Below are positions 53,011 through 61,982 of a stretch of 64,000 bases of DNA, piece after piece; positions within the stretch are counted from its first letter, which is position 1; the number at the start of each line of letters is the position of its first letter. The notes under the pieces are model-generated. The model was not told the DNA's origin. It did no database searches and was given only the letters and a program-made list of their open reading frames with translations. The translations under genes were made by a program, and so were the position numbers. Origin of the DNA: an uncultured Eubacteriales bacterium (GTDB taxonomy: Bacteria > Bacillota > Clostridia > Tissierellales > Peptoniphilaceae); contig UQDI01000002.1 of NCBI GenBank assembly GCA_900539725.1, positions 1 through 64,000 of the forward strand, read 5' to 3'.

Positions 53011-53823
53011 ATGTTAGAAGTTAAAAATTTAGAATATACTTATGAAAGTGGAAAAAAAGTTTTGGACGGGATAAGTCTTTCGACTAAGAACGGCGCCATC
53101 ACCATGATTATAGGTGAGAATGGTGCGGGAAAGACTACTTTATTCAAAAACATCCTTGGTCTACTTAAAAAGGACAAAGGAGAGATAGTTGTTGATGGTG
53201 AAGAGCTTCGCTACGACAAGAAAAGTCTTTTGAATTACAGAAAAAACGTTACTATGGTCTTTCAAGACCCGGACAATCAAATCTTTTACTCGAATGTTTT
53301 TGATGACACTGCTTTTACGCTTAGAAATCTTGGCTTTGACGAAGATACTGTCAAGGAAAGGGTTGACAAGGCTTTAAAGAGTGCTAATGCATACGAACTA
53401 AAGGATATGCCTGTTCACTTCTTAAGTTACGGACAAAAAAAGAGGGTTGCCATCGCTTCAGCCATCGCTTTGGGTGCTCACTACATCCTTATGGATGAGC
53501 CAACTGCTGGACTTGACCCGGTTTCCATTGGCATACTTAAAAAGACTATTGCGGGTATTGCCAAAGATAGTTCGCTTTTAATATCTACTCACGATATGGA
53601 ATTTTGCTATGAAATGGCAGACTACATCTATGTAGTTAAAGACGCTAAGATTATCAAAGAAGGCACTAAGTATGAGATTTTCAAGGATGAGGATGTCATC
53701 AAGCGTGCTAATCAAGAGCTGCCTATGTGCGTTAGAGTTGCTAATGCTTTGGGCGTTGACTTTTTTGATAATAATGATCAAATGATAGAGGAGTTAAAGA
53801 ATTATGCTAAGCATAGCTCTTAA
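53011..53823 (+). CDS. cbiO: Cobalt ECF transporter ATPase CbiO
   Basis: This encodes 270 residues. Walker A GENGAGKTT, VFQDPDNQIFYSNV, signature LSYGQKKRVAIASA and Walker B YILMDEPTAGLD are intact. It energises the CbiMNQ complex. It overlaps the next gene by 20 nt. Confidence 0.93.
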   Translation: MLEVKNLEYTYESGKKVLDGISLSTKNGAITMIIGENGAGKTTLFKNILGLLKKDKGEIVVDGEELRYDKKSLLNYRKNVTMVFQDPDNQIFYSNVFDDTAFTLRNLGFDEDTVKERVDKALKSANAYELKDMPVHFLSYGQKKRVAIASAIALGAHYILMDEPTAGLDPVSIGILKKTIAGIAKDSSLLISTHDMEFCYEMADYIYVVKDAKIIKEGTKYEIFKDEDVIKRANQELPMCVRVANALGVDFFDNNDQMIEELKNYAKHSS

Positions 53824-54397
53824 TATAAAGGATAGACCTGTTACCATAATTGGTGGCGGGTCTGTCGCTTTAAGAAAGTTTAATACATTAGTAAATGAAG
53901 GCGCTTTAATAACTGTTCTTGCTAAGGACTTTGTAGATGGCTTTGTTGGCAAAAATATAAAGCTAATCAAGGACGCTTACAAAAAAGAGTACATAGAAGG
54001 AGCCTTTTTACTATACATCGCAACGGGTGACGAAGAGGTCAATAGAAGGGCTGAGGCTGATGCAAAGGAGCTTGGTATCTTGTTTAACAGATGTGACAAA
54101 AGCGATGAATCGGATTTTATTTCCATAAACATGAAAAAGATTGGCGGCATCGACGTCTCCATATCTACAGGAGGAAGGCTTCCAGACTTGAACAAAACTA
54201 TCATGGATGATTTAAAAAACTATGAGGCTTATGACGATGAATACTTAGATTTAGCATCTAGGCTTAGATCGTACTACATCCATTACCATAAACAAGATGA
54301 AATAAAAAAGATAAAGACTTATACTAAGGAAGAAATTTTAAATTACATAAAGGAGTTTGAAGACTTTGAAATTAAGGGTAGGAACGAGGACGAGTAG
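53804..54397 (+). CDS. Precorrin-2 dehydrogenase (Met8p/SirC-like)
   Basis: This encodes 197 residues. PVTIIGGGSVALRKFNTLV is the NAD site, and IATGDEEVNRRAEADAKELG, FNRCDKSDESDF and SISTGGRLPDLNKTI follow, as in siroheme synthase N-terminal domains. It oxidises precorrin-2 to sirohydrochlorin, a branch point to siroheme and anaerobic cobalamin. The C-terminal part is short, so a chelatase activity is uncertain. Confidence 0.87.
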   Translation: MLSIALNIKDRPVTIIGGGSVALRKFNTLVNEGALITVLAKDFVDGFVGKNIKLIKDAYKKEYIEGAFLLYIATGDEEVNRRAEADAKELGILFNRCDKSDESDFISINMKKIGGIDVSISTGGRLPDLNKTIMDDLKNYEAYDDEYLDLASRLRSYYIHYHKQDEIKKIKTYTKEEILNYIKEFEDFEIKGRNEDE

Positions 54398-55268
54398 GCT
54401 TGCTTTGAAGCAAGTTGAACTTGTTTTTAGTAAACTTAAAGAATTTTATGATATTGATTACGAAGTAGTTGGCATAAATACGCTTGGCGACATCGATAAG
54501 AAGACCTCAATTAGTCAAATGGGCGGCAAAGGTGTCTTCGTTAGAGCGATTGAAGAGGCTCTTAAGGACGGCAGGATTGATATCGCTGTTCACTCCTTAA
54601 AGGACATGACGTCTGAGATTGAAGATGGTCTTGAGATTATCTACTTTGGTGATAGGGCTAGGCGCAATGACATCGTTGTTCTAAATGAAAAACACAAGGG
54701 TAAGACTGAGCTTGAAAGCGGGATGAGAGTTGCAACTGGCTCGCTTCGTAGGAAGTTCTTACTAGCTATGGATGAAAAAGATTATGAGATAGCCGAGATA
54801 CGCGGCAATATCGAGTCAAGGATAGCAAAGCTTGATATAGAGGGCTTCGACGCCATAATACTATCAAGAGCGGCCATAGACAGACTTGACTTAGCTGATG
54901 GACTTTGTGGACGCATCATAGACTTGGACGAAGAAGCATTCTTGCCATCGCCATGTCAAGGGGTTATAGCACTTGAAGTTAATAAAGAAAATCATGAGCT
55001 TAAAGAGATGCTTAAGTCAATACAAGATGAAAAAACCGATTACGAAGTCGGCATAGAACGAGCATTTTTAGCTGAGTCAGGCGCTTCATGTAACAAGCCA
55101 CTCGGCATTCACGTAGTGAGTGAAGCTAATAAGGCGCACGTTAAAGCCTTTATGGCCTCGGATGACCTAAAGAGATATAGATTTATAAATTTTGATACGG
55201 ATAAAGAAAATTATTTAGCTGATGTAAAGAAAAACACTGAAGTGATTAAAGGAGATATAGATGTCTAA
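54366..55268 (+). CDS. hemC: Hydroxymethylbilane synthase (TTG start)
   Basis: This encodes 300 residues from TTG at 54366 (MKLRVGTRTSRLALKQ), 10 bases after AAGGAG; the TTG at 54357 is too close to that site. GGKGVFVRAIEEALKDGRID, AVHSLKDM, GSLRRKFLL, AEIRGNIESRIAKL and the cofactor cysteine in SGASCNKPLG are present. It polymerises four porphobilinogens. It overlaps the previous gene by 32 nt. Confidence 0.93.
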   Translation: MKLRVGTRTSRLALKQVELVFSKLKEFYDIDYEVVGINTLGDIDKKTSISQMGGKGVFVRAIEEALKDGRIDIAVHSLKDMTSEIEDGLEIIYFGDRARRNDIVVLNEKHKGKTELESGMRVATGSLRRKFLLAMDEKDYEIAEIRGNIESRIAKLDIEGFDAIILSRAAIDRLDLADGLCGRIIDLDEEAFLPSPCQGVIALEVNKENHELKEMLKSIQDEKTDYEVGIERAFLAESGASCNKPLGIHVVSEANKAHVKAFMASDDLKRYRFINFDTDKENYLADVKKNTEVIKGDIDV

Positions 55269-56739
55269 AGTATATTTAGTAGGAGCGGGCCCTGGTGATG
55301 AGGGCCTAATTACTGTCAAAGGTTTAAGGCTGATACAAAGGGCCGACTATATAATTTATGACAGGCTCATCAATTACAATTTACTCAATGAAAAAAAGGC
55401 AGATGCGAAGATTTTTTACGTGGGCAAAGAGGGTATGAAGTCCTCATGGAAGCAAGAAGCAATCAATGATTTGCTACTTAAGTGCGCGAGCGATGAGGGT
55501 AAGATCACAGTTAGACTAAAGGGAGGCGATCCGCTTGTCTTTGGCCGCGGCTCTGAAGAAGCACTTTACTTAAAGGAGCACGGAATTAAATCAGAGATAG
55601 TTCCTGGCATCTCATCATCAATTGGCGGCCTTATCTATGCGGGCATACCAACGACTCACAGAGAAACGTCGAGGAGCTTCCACGTCTTTACCGGCCACAC
55701 AATGGATGGCCCAGCCGAGCTTGACTGGGTAACCCTCGCTCATATGGAGGGAACTCTAATCTTTCTTATGGCGATGAGCAATATCGAGACCATAGCTGAT
55801 AAACTTATCGCGGCAGGCAAAGATCCAAATACAAAGGCAGCCTTCATATACAAGGCGAGTAGAGCGGATCAAAGGTCCTTCACTACTACACTTAAGGACG
55901 CTTACGAATGCAAAACTATTAACAATATCAAAAACCCATCGGTTTTTGTCGTTGGTGACGTAGTTCAATTTGCACCTGAGATAGACTTTTTCGGAGATAG
56001 GCCTCTTAAGGATAGGTCCTTTATTTTGCTTAGAAAAAAAGAATTCAATCAAGACTTTAAAGATTTTCTAATCGATAATAAGGCAGAATTTTTAGAGCTA
56101 GAGACTATTAAGTATACGCCCATCCATGACCATGGTTTTGATGAGGCGCTAAAAAATATCGAAGCTTATAAATATTTAATATTAACAAGCCGAAACGCAG
56201 TAGAATTCTTCTTCAAGAGGGCGCTTGAGCTTGGTATAGACTTTAGAAGATTTGCAAATATTAAGATAGCCTCAATCGGTCAAAAGACTATGAAGGACAT
56301 AGAGACTTACGGCTTTAAAGCAGATTACGTTTCTGAAAAATATACATCAGATGAAATGATTAAGAATATCACATCAAAGTTCGAAAAGGGCGCTAAGGTG
56401 CTTTACCCGCACTCAGACAAGGCGAAGGGCAATATTAGAGCAGCACTTGAGGCTTACGATGTGGATGCCTTTGAAATATACAAAAACAGCGACGAAGCTT
56501 ATGAGAAGATGTATTTAGAAGATAGGGTTTATGACATATTCTTCTTCTCATCATCGGAGGCCATTAGCTTCAATAAATTTTATCCAGAGCTAATGTCAAA
56601 GGCAAGGATATACTCAATCGGGCCATACACTACAAAGAGCATAGAGGCCATGGGCTACAAAGTCTACAAAGAGGCCAAGGTGCATGACTCAGAAGGTATG
56701 ATAGATTTAGTAAAAGAGGAGATTAATTATGAAAAATAG
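55261..56739 (+). CDS. Fused uroporphyrinogen-III methyltransferase/synthase (CobA-HemD)
   Basis: This encodes 492 residues. Residues 1-240 are CobA: KVYLVGAGPGDEGLITVKGL, ADYIIYDRLI, VRLKGGDPLVFGRGSEEAL, VPGISSSIGG and PTTHRETSRS. Residues 250-492 are a HemD domain with YLILTSRNAVEFFF, ASIGQKTMKDIETYG and FFFSSSEAI. The fusion makes and methylates uroporphyrinogen III to precorrin-2. The two-domain form is usual in Clostridia. Confidence 0.93.
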   Translation: MSKVYLVGAGPGDEGLITVKGLRLIQRADYIIYDRLINYNLLNEKKADAKIFYVGKEGMKSSWKQEAINDLLLKCASDEGKITVRLKGGDPLVFGRGSEEALYLKEHGIKSEIVPGISSSIGGLIYAGIPTTHRETSRSFHVFTGHTMDGPAELDWVTLAHMEGTLIFLMAMSNIETIADKLIAAGKDPNTKAAFIYKASRADQRSFTTTLKDAYECKTINNIKNPSVFVVGDVVQFAPEIDFFGDRPLKDRSFILLRKKEFNQDFKDFLIDNKAEFLELETIKYTPIHDHGFDEALKNIEAYKYLILTSRNAVEFFFKRALELGIDFRRFANIKIASIGQKTMKDIETYGFKADYVSEKYTSDEMIKNITSKFEKGAKVLYPHSDKAKGNIRAALEAYDVDAFEIYKNSDEAYEKMYLEDRVYDIFFFSSSEAISFNKFYPELMSKARIYSIGPYTTKSIEAMGYKVYKEAKVHDSEGMIDLVKEEINYEK

Positions 56740-57685
56740 AATGAGAAGACTTAGATTAAACGCAAATATCAGAGAAATGTTTGCTGAAACATCACTAAGA
56801 AAAGAAGATCTTATCTATCCACTCTTTGTGAAAGATGGGGTAAATGAGGTCGAAGAGATAAAGAGCCTAAAAGGACAAAAGCAATACACTGTCGATAGGC
56901 TTGACGAAGTAATCAAAGAGTTAAAGGACTTAGGTATACGCTCAGTGATTTTATTTGGCGTGCCTGATCATAAGGACGCGTGCGGCTCAGGCGCTTATGC
57001 AAAGGACGGCGTCGTTCAAAGAGCTATCAGAAAGATCAAAGAGATAGACAAGGACTTCATCGTTATAGGTGACGTCTGCATGTGCGAGTACACTGATCAC
57101 GGTCACTGCGGCATACTTCATGGTGATTATGTTGATAACGACGAAACCGTTTCCTATTTACAAAAGATAGCCGTGTCAATGGTAGAAGCAGGAGTAGATA
57201 TAGTCGCTCCATCTGATATGATGGACGGACGTGTAGCAAAGATTAGAGAAGCGCTTGATGAGGCTGGATACATAAACGTATCAATTATGAGCTACGCATC
57301 GAAATTCGCTTCAAACTACTACGGTCCATTCAGAGACGCAGCTGGTAGCGCACCAAGCTTTGGCGACAGAAAGCAATATCAAATGGATTACAGAAACAAA
57401 AAAGAAGCGCTTAGAGAAATACTTTCAGATGTAGATGAAGGCGCCGACATGCTTATAGTTAAGCCAGCTATGGCATATGGCGATATAATGAAGCTAGCAT
57501 CAGAAGAAACAAATTTACCTATAGTCGCTTACTCAGTTAGTGGTGAGTACGCTATGCTTTATGACGCCGTGGCAAACGGCCTTGTCAAAGAAGATATAAT
57601 TATGGAGACAATGCTATCATTCAAAAGAGCAGGAGCAAATTTAATCATCACATACTTTGCTAAGTACTTAGCGGAAAGATTATAA
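56729..57685 (+). CDS. hemB: Porphobilinogen synthase (ALA dehydratase)
   Basis: This encodes 318 residues. DVCMCEYTDHGHCG is the zinc site, SMVEAGVDIVAPSDMMDGRV and DGADMLIVKPAMAY-like text (EGADMLIVKPAMAYGDI) carry the Schiff-base lysines. It condenses two ALA to porphobilinogen. The ATG overlaps cobA-hemD by 11 nt. hemA and hemL, which would make ALA, are not in the locus. Confidence 0.95.
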   Translation: MKNRMRRLRLNANIREMFAETSLRKEDLIYPLFVKDGVNEVEEIKSLKGQKQYTVDRLDEVIKELKDLGIRSVILFGVPDHKDACGSGAYAKDGVVQRAIRKIKEIDKDFIVIGDVCMCEYTDHGHCGILHGDYVDNDETVSYLQKIAVSMVEAGVDIVAPSDMMDGRVAKIREALDEAGYINVSIMSYASKFASNYYGPFRDAAGSAPSFGDRKQYQMDYRNKKEALREILSDVDEGADMLIVKPAMAYGDIMKLASEETNLPIVAYSVSGEYAMLYDAVANGLVKEDIIMETMLSFKRAGANLIITYFAKYLAERL

Positions 57686-58287
57686 TGGCGAAAAAGTATT
57701 ACGCGGTTAAGGCAGGGCGCGAAACTGGAATCTTCGAGACATGGGACGAAGCGAAAGAGCAGGTTCATGGCTTTAAGAACGCAATTTATAAATCATTTAA
57801 AACTATGGAAGAGGCAGAAAATTACATGGAGGGTGCTGAGCCCGAGACAAGTCACGAGCTTGATGGCAAGCTCCTTGCTTATGTCGATGGCAGCTTTAGT
57901 AATATCTTAAAAAAATATTCGGCGGCAGCCATCTTCGTAAAGGACGGCGAAGTTATTCACAAGGCCTCGGTGGCTTATGACGATAAGGATCACTTGGCGA
58001 TTCGTAACGTTGCCGGCGAGATAAAGGCGTCTATGCTCGCTATTAACTACGCAATTGACGAGGGCTACGACGAGATCCACATCTACTACGACTACGAAGG
58101 CATTCGCAGCTGGGCGATGGGCTACTGGAAGACTAATAAGGACGCGACTAAGGCTTATAAAAAATTTTTTGATGAGAAAAAAGATAAAGTAGAGGTCCAT
58201 TTCCATAAGGTAGAAGCGCATACTGGTGACAAATACAACGAGATGGCAGATAAACTTGCCAAGGAAGCTCTTGTAAAAAGCTCTTGA
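57685..58287 (+). CDS. rnhA: Ribonuclease H with N-terminal hybrid-binding domain
   Basis: This encodes 200 residues. The N-terminal KKYYAVKAGRETGIFETWDE, GFKNAIYKSFKTMEEAENYM is the viroplasmin/RNA-DNA hybrid-binding domain; the rest is an RNase HI domain with LLAYVDGSFS, AGEIKASMLAINYAI and KVEAHTGDKYNEMADKLAKEA. It degrades RNA in RNA-DNA hybrids. It starts on the hemB stop; a consensus promoter for the next operon overlaps its own stop. Confidence 0.92.
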   Translation: MAKKYYAVKAGRETGIFETWDEAKEQVHGFKNAIYKSFKTMEEAENYMEGAEPETSHELDGKLLAYVDGSFSNILKKYSAAAIFVKDGEVIHKASVAYDDKDHLAIRNVAGEIKASMLAINYAIDEGYDEIHIYYDYEGIRSWAMGYWKTNKDATKAYKKFFDEKKDKVEVHFHKVEAHTGDKYNEMADKLAKEALVKSS

Positions 58288-58312
58288 CATTTATATGTCC
58301 ATAGTATATAAT
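58284..58312 (+). promoter_or_regulatory. Consensus promoter of the XRE-ImmA operon
   Basis: TTGACA (58284-58289), 17-bp spacer, TATAAT (58307-58312). The -35 contains the rnhA TGA stop. Confidence 0.9.
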
Positions 58313-58357
58313 AAAGGCACTTGAATGACAAAGAAAATATTATAGGAAGGTGAAGAA

Positions 58358-58735
58358 ATGGATTTCGCACAAAAATTAAAAAGATTAAGAGAAAAGGAAG
58401 GCATGACACAAACTGATCTTGCCGAAGAACTAGGTCTATCACTTAAGACTATTTCAAGATATGAAGTCAATGGTATGAGACCTCGTAGTAGAAAAATTTA
58501 TAACCAAATGGCTAATATATTTAGAGTTGACGCATCATACCTTTTGGTTGATGATGACGACTACAAGGTTCCAGTTGAGGACCAAAACTATGACATGCTT
58601 GTAAATGGCATGCTAGGCCTATTCGCAGGTGGAACACTTAGCGATGAAGACAAAAAGGCTGTAGTTGAAGCAATCACAGATGCTTACTACAAATCAAAAT
58701 ATCAAGGCAATAATAATAAGGAAAGTAAAAATTAG
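58358..58735 (+). CDS. XRE-family transcriptional regulator
   Basis: This encodes 125 residues. An N-terminal helix-turn-helix (LKRLREKEGMTQTDLAEELG, LSLKTISRYEVNGMRP) is followed by a C-terminal region with ADAxxL-type helices and acidic residues. AGGAAGGTGAAGAA precedes the ATG. It is paired with an ImmA-type peptidase, the classic arrangement of a repressor relieved by proteolysis. Confidence 0.88.
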   Translation: MDFAQKLKRLREKEGMTQTDLAEELGLSLKTISRYEVNGMRPRSRKIYNQMANIFRVDASYLLVDDDDYKVPVEDQNYDMLVNGMLGLFAGGTLSDEDKKAVVEAITDAYYKSKYQGNNNKESKN

Positions 58736-59277
58736 TGAGCGAAAAATATTTAGATGATGCACTTGCATTGATTGAGGAGCACGGAACTAATGATCCTTAC
58801 GAGATACTTGAAAACCTCGGCGTAGTAGTCATACCCATAAACATAGGTGCGGCTTTTCTAGGCATGTTTAGGATTTTGGATGGCATTAGCTACGTGATCT
58901 ACAATACTCATGCGGATGAGAACGTGATTACACAGGTCTTGGCGCATGAGCTAGGTCACTACCTTTATCACAAGGATTATGCAAGTGAGGCGGAGCTGGC
59001 AGATTTTGGTCTTTCACAAGAGTCTTCAATAATCGAAGCCCAGGCCAATACCTTTGCGGCGCATCTACTTATTGACGAAGACGAAGTTTTAAACACTATA
59101 GAGGAAGGCATGAGCTACATGGAGCTCGCTCAAAGACTGATGGTTGACGAGAACCTCCTTCTTTATAAGCTTAAGTCTATGAAGAAGAGGGGACTGAATA
59201 TCAATTTGGGCGAAGTTCCTAGGAGCCAGTTCTTTCAAAATCTAGCAGAGCAAGCTAAAAAATACGAAACAGACTAG
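58735..59277 (+). CDS. ImmA/IrrE-family metallopeptidase (GTG start)
   Basis: This encodes 180 residues from GTG at 58735, which shares a base with the previous stop (TAGTG). LAHELGHYLYH contains the HExxH zinc motif, followed by EAQANTFAAHLLID (the third-ligand Glu). It probably cleaves the XRE repressor encoded upstream. It ends one base into the frame before the lipoprotein gene. Confidence 0.9.
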   Translation: MSEKYLDDALALIEEHGTNDPYEILENLGVVVIPINIGAAFLGMFRILDGISYVIYNTHADENVITQVLAHELGHYLYHKDYASEAELADFGLSQESSIIEAQANTFAAHLLIDEDEVLNTIEEGMSYMELAQRLMVDENLLLYKLKSMKKRGLNINLGEVPRSQFFQNLAEQAKKYETD

Positions 59278-59288
59278 TGGAGGATACT

Positions 59289-60389
59289 ATGAAAAAGAAA
59301 ATATTAAGCGCAGTGGCATTACTTGTCCTAGCAAGCTTATTTTTATTTGCGTGCGATGGAGCTAAGGATGCTGCTAAATTTACTATAAAGGATCATTACA
59401 CAACAGCAGGAACTAATGGCGTATTAACGTCTTATGATATCGATGGCAAAGAATATGTCATCTTCGATCAATTCTTAGAGCTACTTAACCCAACAATACA
59501 TAGAGTGGGCAATGTTTATGAGATGGTTGACGGCGTTCCTATGCCAAAGAAGAGTGAAGATGGCTTCTATTATCTTGACGATGGCATGCTATATAGCACA
59601 GAAAAGCCTATAGAAGCACTTAGACTTGACAGCGAAACTTATGATAAGATGGAAGACGTTAAGTTCCCTATATATTATAAGGACGATGTCATCGCTCTTG
59701 ATGAGGGAGTAAAGAAAGTTAATGATACAGTTTTCTATCCACTAGAACATCTAGCAGAAGTATTTGGCTTTAAGGCTGAAAATGGCGAATTTGTTTTTGC
59801 AGAAAAAGATGAAGATGAATTAGAAGTTCTTAATCAAAAGGACTACGACTGGTATATTGACCAAAAAGAAACAGGTCAATACGCTGATAATAACTGCGGA
59901 CCAAGCTGCGCTGTAATGAGCTTGTATTTCCAAAAGGGATATGACAAGGCGATCACAGCTGAAACTGCTAGAAACACTCGCGTTAATGATGGTGGCTGGT
60001 GGTTCACATCAGACGTTAGTGACTTCTTAAGTGATTCTGGAGTTGAGCACAAAATGAAGTTCTACAAGAACCCAGATAGCTTATTGGCACCGCTTAGAGA
60101 AGGCAAGATCTGTATCATCTGTATCGATTCATCGACACTTCGTTATAATCCAGATAACAATTCTCGCTTTAACAAGTACTACACAGGTGGCGGCGGTCAC
60201 TTCATCATTGTCAATGGATATAAAGTAGTTGACGGAAGACTTTATTATATAGTAAACGACCCTAACTCTTGGGGCATGAAGTATGCTGACGGCACTTACA
60301 TGGGTAAGGACAGATACTACGATGCCATCGACATAGACAAGACAGTTAGAGATTGGTCAAGAGAGTATTACATTGTAGATAATAATTAG
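59289..60389 (+). CDS. C39-like cysteine peptidase lipoprotein
   Basis: This encodes 366 residues from the ATG at 59289, after GTGGAGG; the in-frame ATG at 59277 overlaps the site. Lipobox LFAC (Cys21-22). About 30-170 is a stalk-type domain. From about 200 a papain-like C39-family domain is seen: NNCGPSC (Cys203), GGHFIIVNGY (His304) and VNDPNSWG (Asn/Asp 323-324). It is probably a surface peptidase; the substrate is not known. It is third behind the XRE-ImmA pair. Confidence 0.8.
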   Translation: MKKKILSAVALLVLASLFLFACDGAKDAAKFTIKDHYTTAGTNGVLTSYDIDGKEYVIFDQFLELLNPTIHRVGNVYEMVDGVPMPKKSEDGFYYLDDGMLYSTEKPIEALRLDSETYDKMEDVKFPIYYKDDVIALDEGVKKVNDTVFYPLEHLAEVFGFKAENGEFVFAEKDEDELEVLNQKDYDWYIDQKETGQYADNNCGPSCAVMSLYFQKGYDKAITAETARNTRVNDGGWWFTSDVSDFLSDSGVEHKMKFYKNPDSLLAPLREGKICIICIDSSTLRYNPDNNSRFNKYYTGGGGHFIIVNGYKVVDGRLYYIVNDPNSWGMKYADGTYMGKDRYYDAIDIDKTVRDWSREYYIVDNN

Positions 60390-60393
60390 TAAT

Positions 60394-60422
60394 AATAGAC
60401 GGCTTAGGTCGTCTATTTTTTT
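60394..60422 (+). terminator. Terminator of the XRE-ImmA-peptidase operon
   Basis: AATAGACG (60394-60401) pairs with CGTCTATT (60410-60417), then T run. Confidence 0.8.
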
Positions 60423-60446
60423 GTCTAAAAAAGGAGCGAGATAGAA

Positions 60447-61583
60447 GTGGATATACTTGATAAACTTAAAAATAGAGAAGAGGTATATTATCCTATAGAA
60501 AGAAATAGAAATATGGACCTACGCTTTACATTGTACGACGCCTATATTGCAAAGAAGCGCTTCGAACGTTTTGCGCCTCTCTTCATGGAAGCCTTTGAGG
60601 AGATAGATGGACCATGCTATTACAAAAGCGATTTATATAAGTCAAAGCTTGGAGCTGCGCTTTACCTAAAGCTTGACTCGGAGCTAAAAGTTGCTCACAG
60701 CGTTAAGGCGAGAGGCGGCTTTAATGAGGTCATGGTCAAGGTCGAAGACGTTCTTAAAGAAAATAATATGCTAGATAAATTTGATACTTTAAGTCTTGAC
60801 GACATAAGAAAGATTATGGCGGCATATACAATTGAAGTGAGCTCCACTGGCAACTTAGGTCTATCCATAGGCCTATGCGCTAAGGCCTTCGGCTTTAAAG
60901 CCAAGGTGCATATGAGCCGCGACGCAAAGGAGTGGAAGAAAAAATTACTTAGAGAAGCGGGCGCAGAAGTTATTGAATACGATAGCGACTATACATACGC
61001 AGTCAAGATGGGTAGGTTAAGCGCCGAGCAAAACCCTATGAGCTACTTCGTTGACGACGAGATGAGTGAGAAGCTCTTCCTCGGCTATGCAGCGTCCATT
61101 TTTGAAGTGGCTGAGCAAGTAGCATCAAGCGGTATGAGTCCATCAGATGACGAGCCTCTCCATGTATTTTTGCCATGCGGCGTGGGCGGCGCACCTGGTG
61201 GCATTGCCTTTGCCTTGAGGAGCTTCTTTAAAGACAGCGTCCGTATATACTTTGTAGAGCCCGTTGAGTACCCGTGTATGCTATATAGCTTTGTTCATGG
61301 CGAGGCTGCTTCTGTTAACGATATCGGTCTTGGGGGCAAAACCATTGCCGATGGTCTTGCATGCAGCGCACCATCGAAGCTTGTCTTTCCTATCGTTGAC
61401 TCACTTGTCGATGGCTTCTTCACCTTTAACGACGAGAGCATATTAGGAGCAAAAAAAGATATAGAAGCAAGTGATGGAAAAATTGTTGAAGCATCGAGCG
61501 CCGCAGCACTATTAGCATATGAAAAAATAAATAGACCAAAGAACTCAATACTATGGATCACGGGATCAAATGTTGATAAATAG
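60447..61583 (+). CDS. dsdA: D-serine ammonia-lyase (GTG start)
   Basis: This encodes 378 residues from GTG at 60447, 10 bases after AAGGAGCG. It follows the DsdA pattern: RFAPLFMEAF, HSVKARGGFNEVM (PLP-binding Lys), AYTIEVSSTGNLGLSIGL, HMSRDAKEWKK, LPCGVGGAPGGIAFAL and EPVEYPCMLYSF. It makes pyruvate and ammonia from D-serine. It is shorter than the usual 440 residues, lacking about 45 residues at the N-terminus and a little at the C-terminus, but the catalytic core is whole. Confidence 0.88.
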   Translation: MDILDKLKNREEVYYPIERNRNMDLRFTLYDAYIAKKRFERFAPLFMEAFEEIDGPCYYKSDLYKSKLGAALYLKLDSELKVAHSVKARGGFNEVMVKVEDVLKENNMLDKFDTLSLDDIRKIMAAYTIEVSSTGNLGLSIGLCAKAFGFKAKVHMSRDAKEWKKKLLREAGAEVIEYDSDYTYAVKMGRLSAEQNPMSYFVDDEMSEKLFLGYAASIFEVAEQVASSGMSPSDDEPLHVFLPCGVGGAPGGIAFALRSFFKDSVRIYFVEPVEYPCMLYSFVHGEAASVNDIGLGGKTIADGLACSAPSKLVFPIVDSLVDGFFTFNDESILGAKKDIEASDGKIVEASSAAALLAYEKINRPKNSILWITGSNVDK

Positions 61584-61594
61584 AACTTAAAGTC

Positions 61595-61623
61595 TTGAAT
61601 TATAATATTGTTAGTGATATAAT
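61595..61623 (+). promoter_or_regulatory. Promoter of the PII-like/antiporter operon
   Basis: TTGAAT (61595-61600), 17-bp spacer, TATAAT (61618-61623). Confidence 0.72.
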
Positions 61624-61642
61624 TAAAATTTGGAGGGATATT

Positions 61643-61981
61643 ATGAATTTATTAGTTGTAATTTTAAATGAAATGGATAAGCTCGATGAATTATTACTTG
61701 AACTTTCCAAAAAATCAATCACAGGAGGTACTATACTTGACAGTCAAGGTATGGCCTCAACACTAGCTGGTTGGCACAAAGACATCAGTGCATTCGGCGG
61801 ACTTAGACAAATACTTAACGGACAAAGACCATTCAACAAAACACTGCTTATGGTGCTTGACGATGAAAAGCTTGTCGTAGCAAAGGAAGTTGTTAAGACT
61901 GTTATGGGCAATATTAACAATGAAAATACAGGAATTATGTTTACTCTTGATGTCAAGAGCGTGGAAGGATTGACTAAATAG
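61643..61981 (+). CDS. PII-like signalling protein
   Basis: This encodes 112 residues from the ATG at 61643 after TTGGAGGG. The beta-alpha-beta ferredoxin-like repeat is suggested by LLVVILNEMDKLDELLLEL, ASTLAGWHKDISAFGGL, and KTLLMVLDDEKLVVAKEVV, with a loop at about residues 33-62 in the T-loop position and ending NENTGIMFTLDVKSVEGL. It resembles GlnB-like/PII-like proteins in size and pattern, but the classical Tyr51 signature is absent. It lies 1 nt before an antiporter gene, so it probably regulates that transporter by binding a nucleotide. Confidence 0.65.
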   Translation: MNLLVVILNEMDKLDELLLELSKKSITGGTILDSQGMASTLAGWHKDISAFGGLRQILNGQRPFNKTLLMVLDDEKLVVAKEVVKTVMGNINNENTGIMFTLDVKSVEGLTK

Positions 61982-61982
61982 T

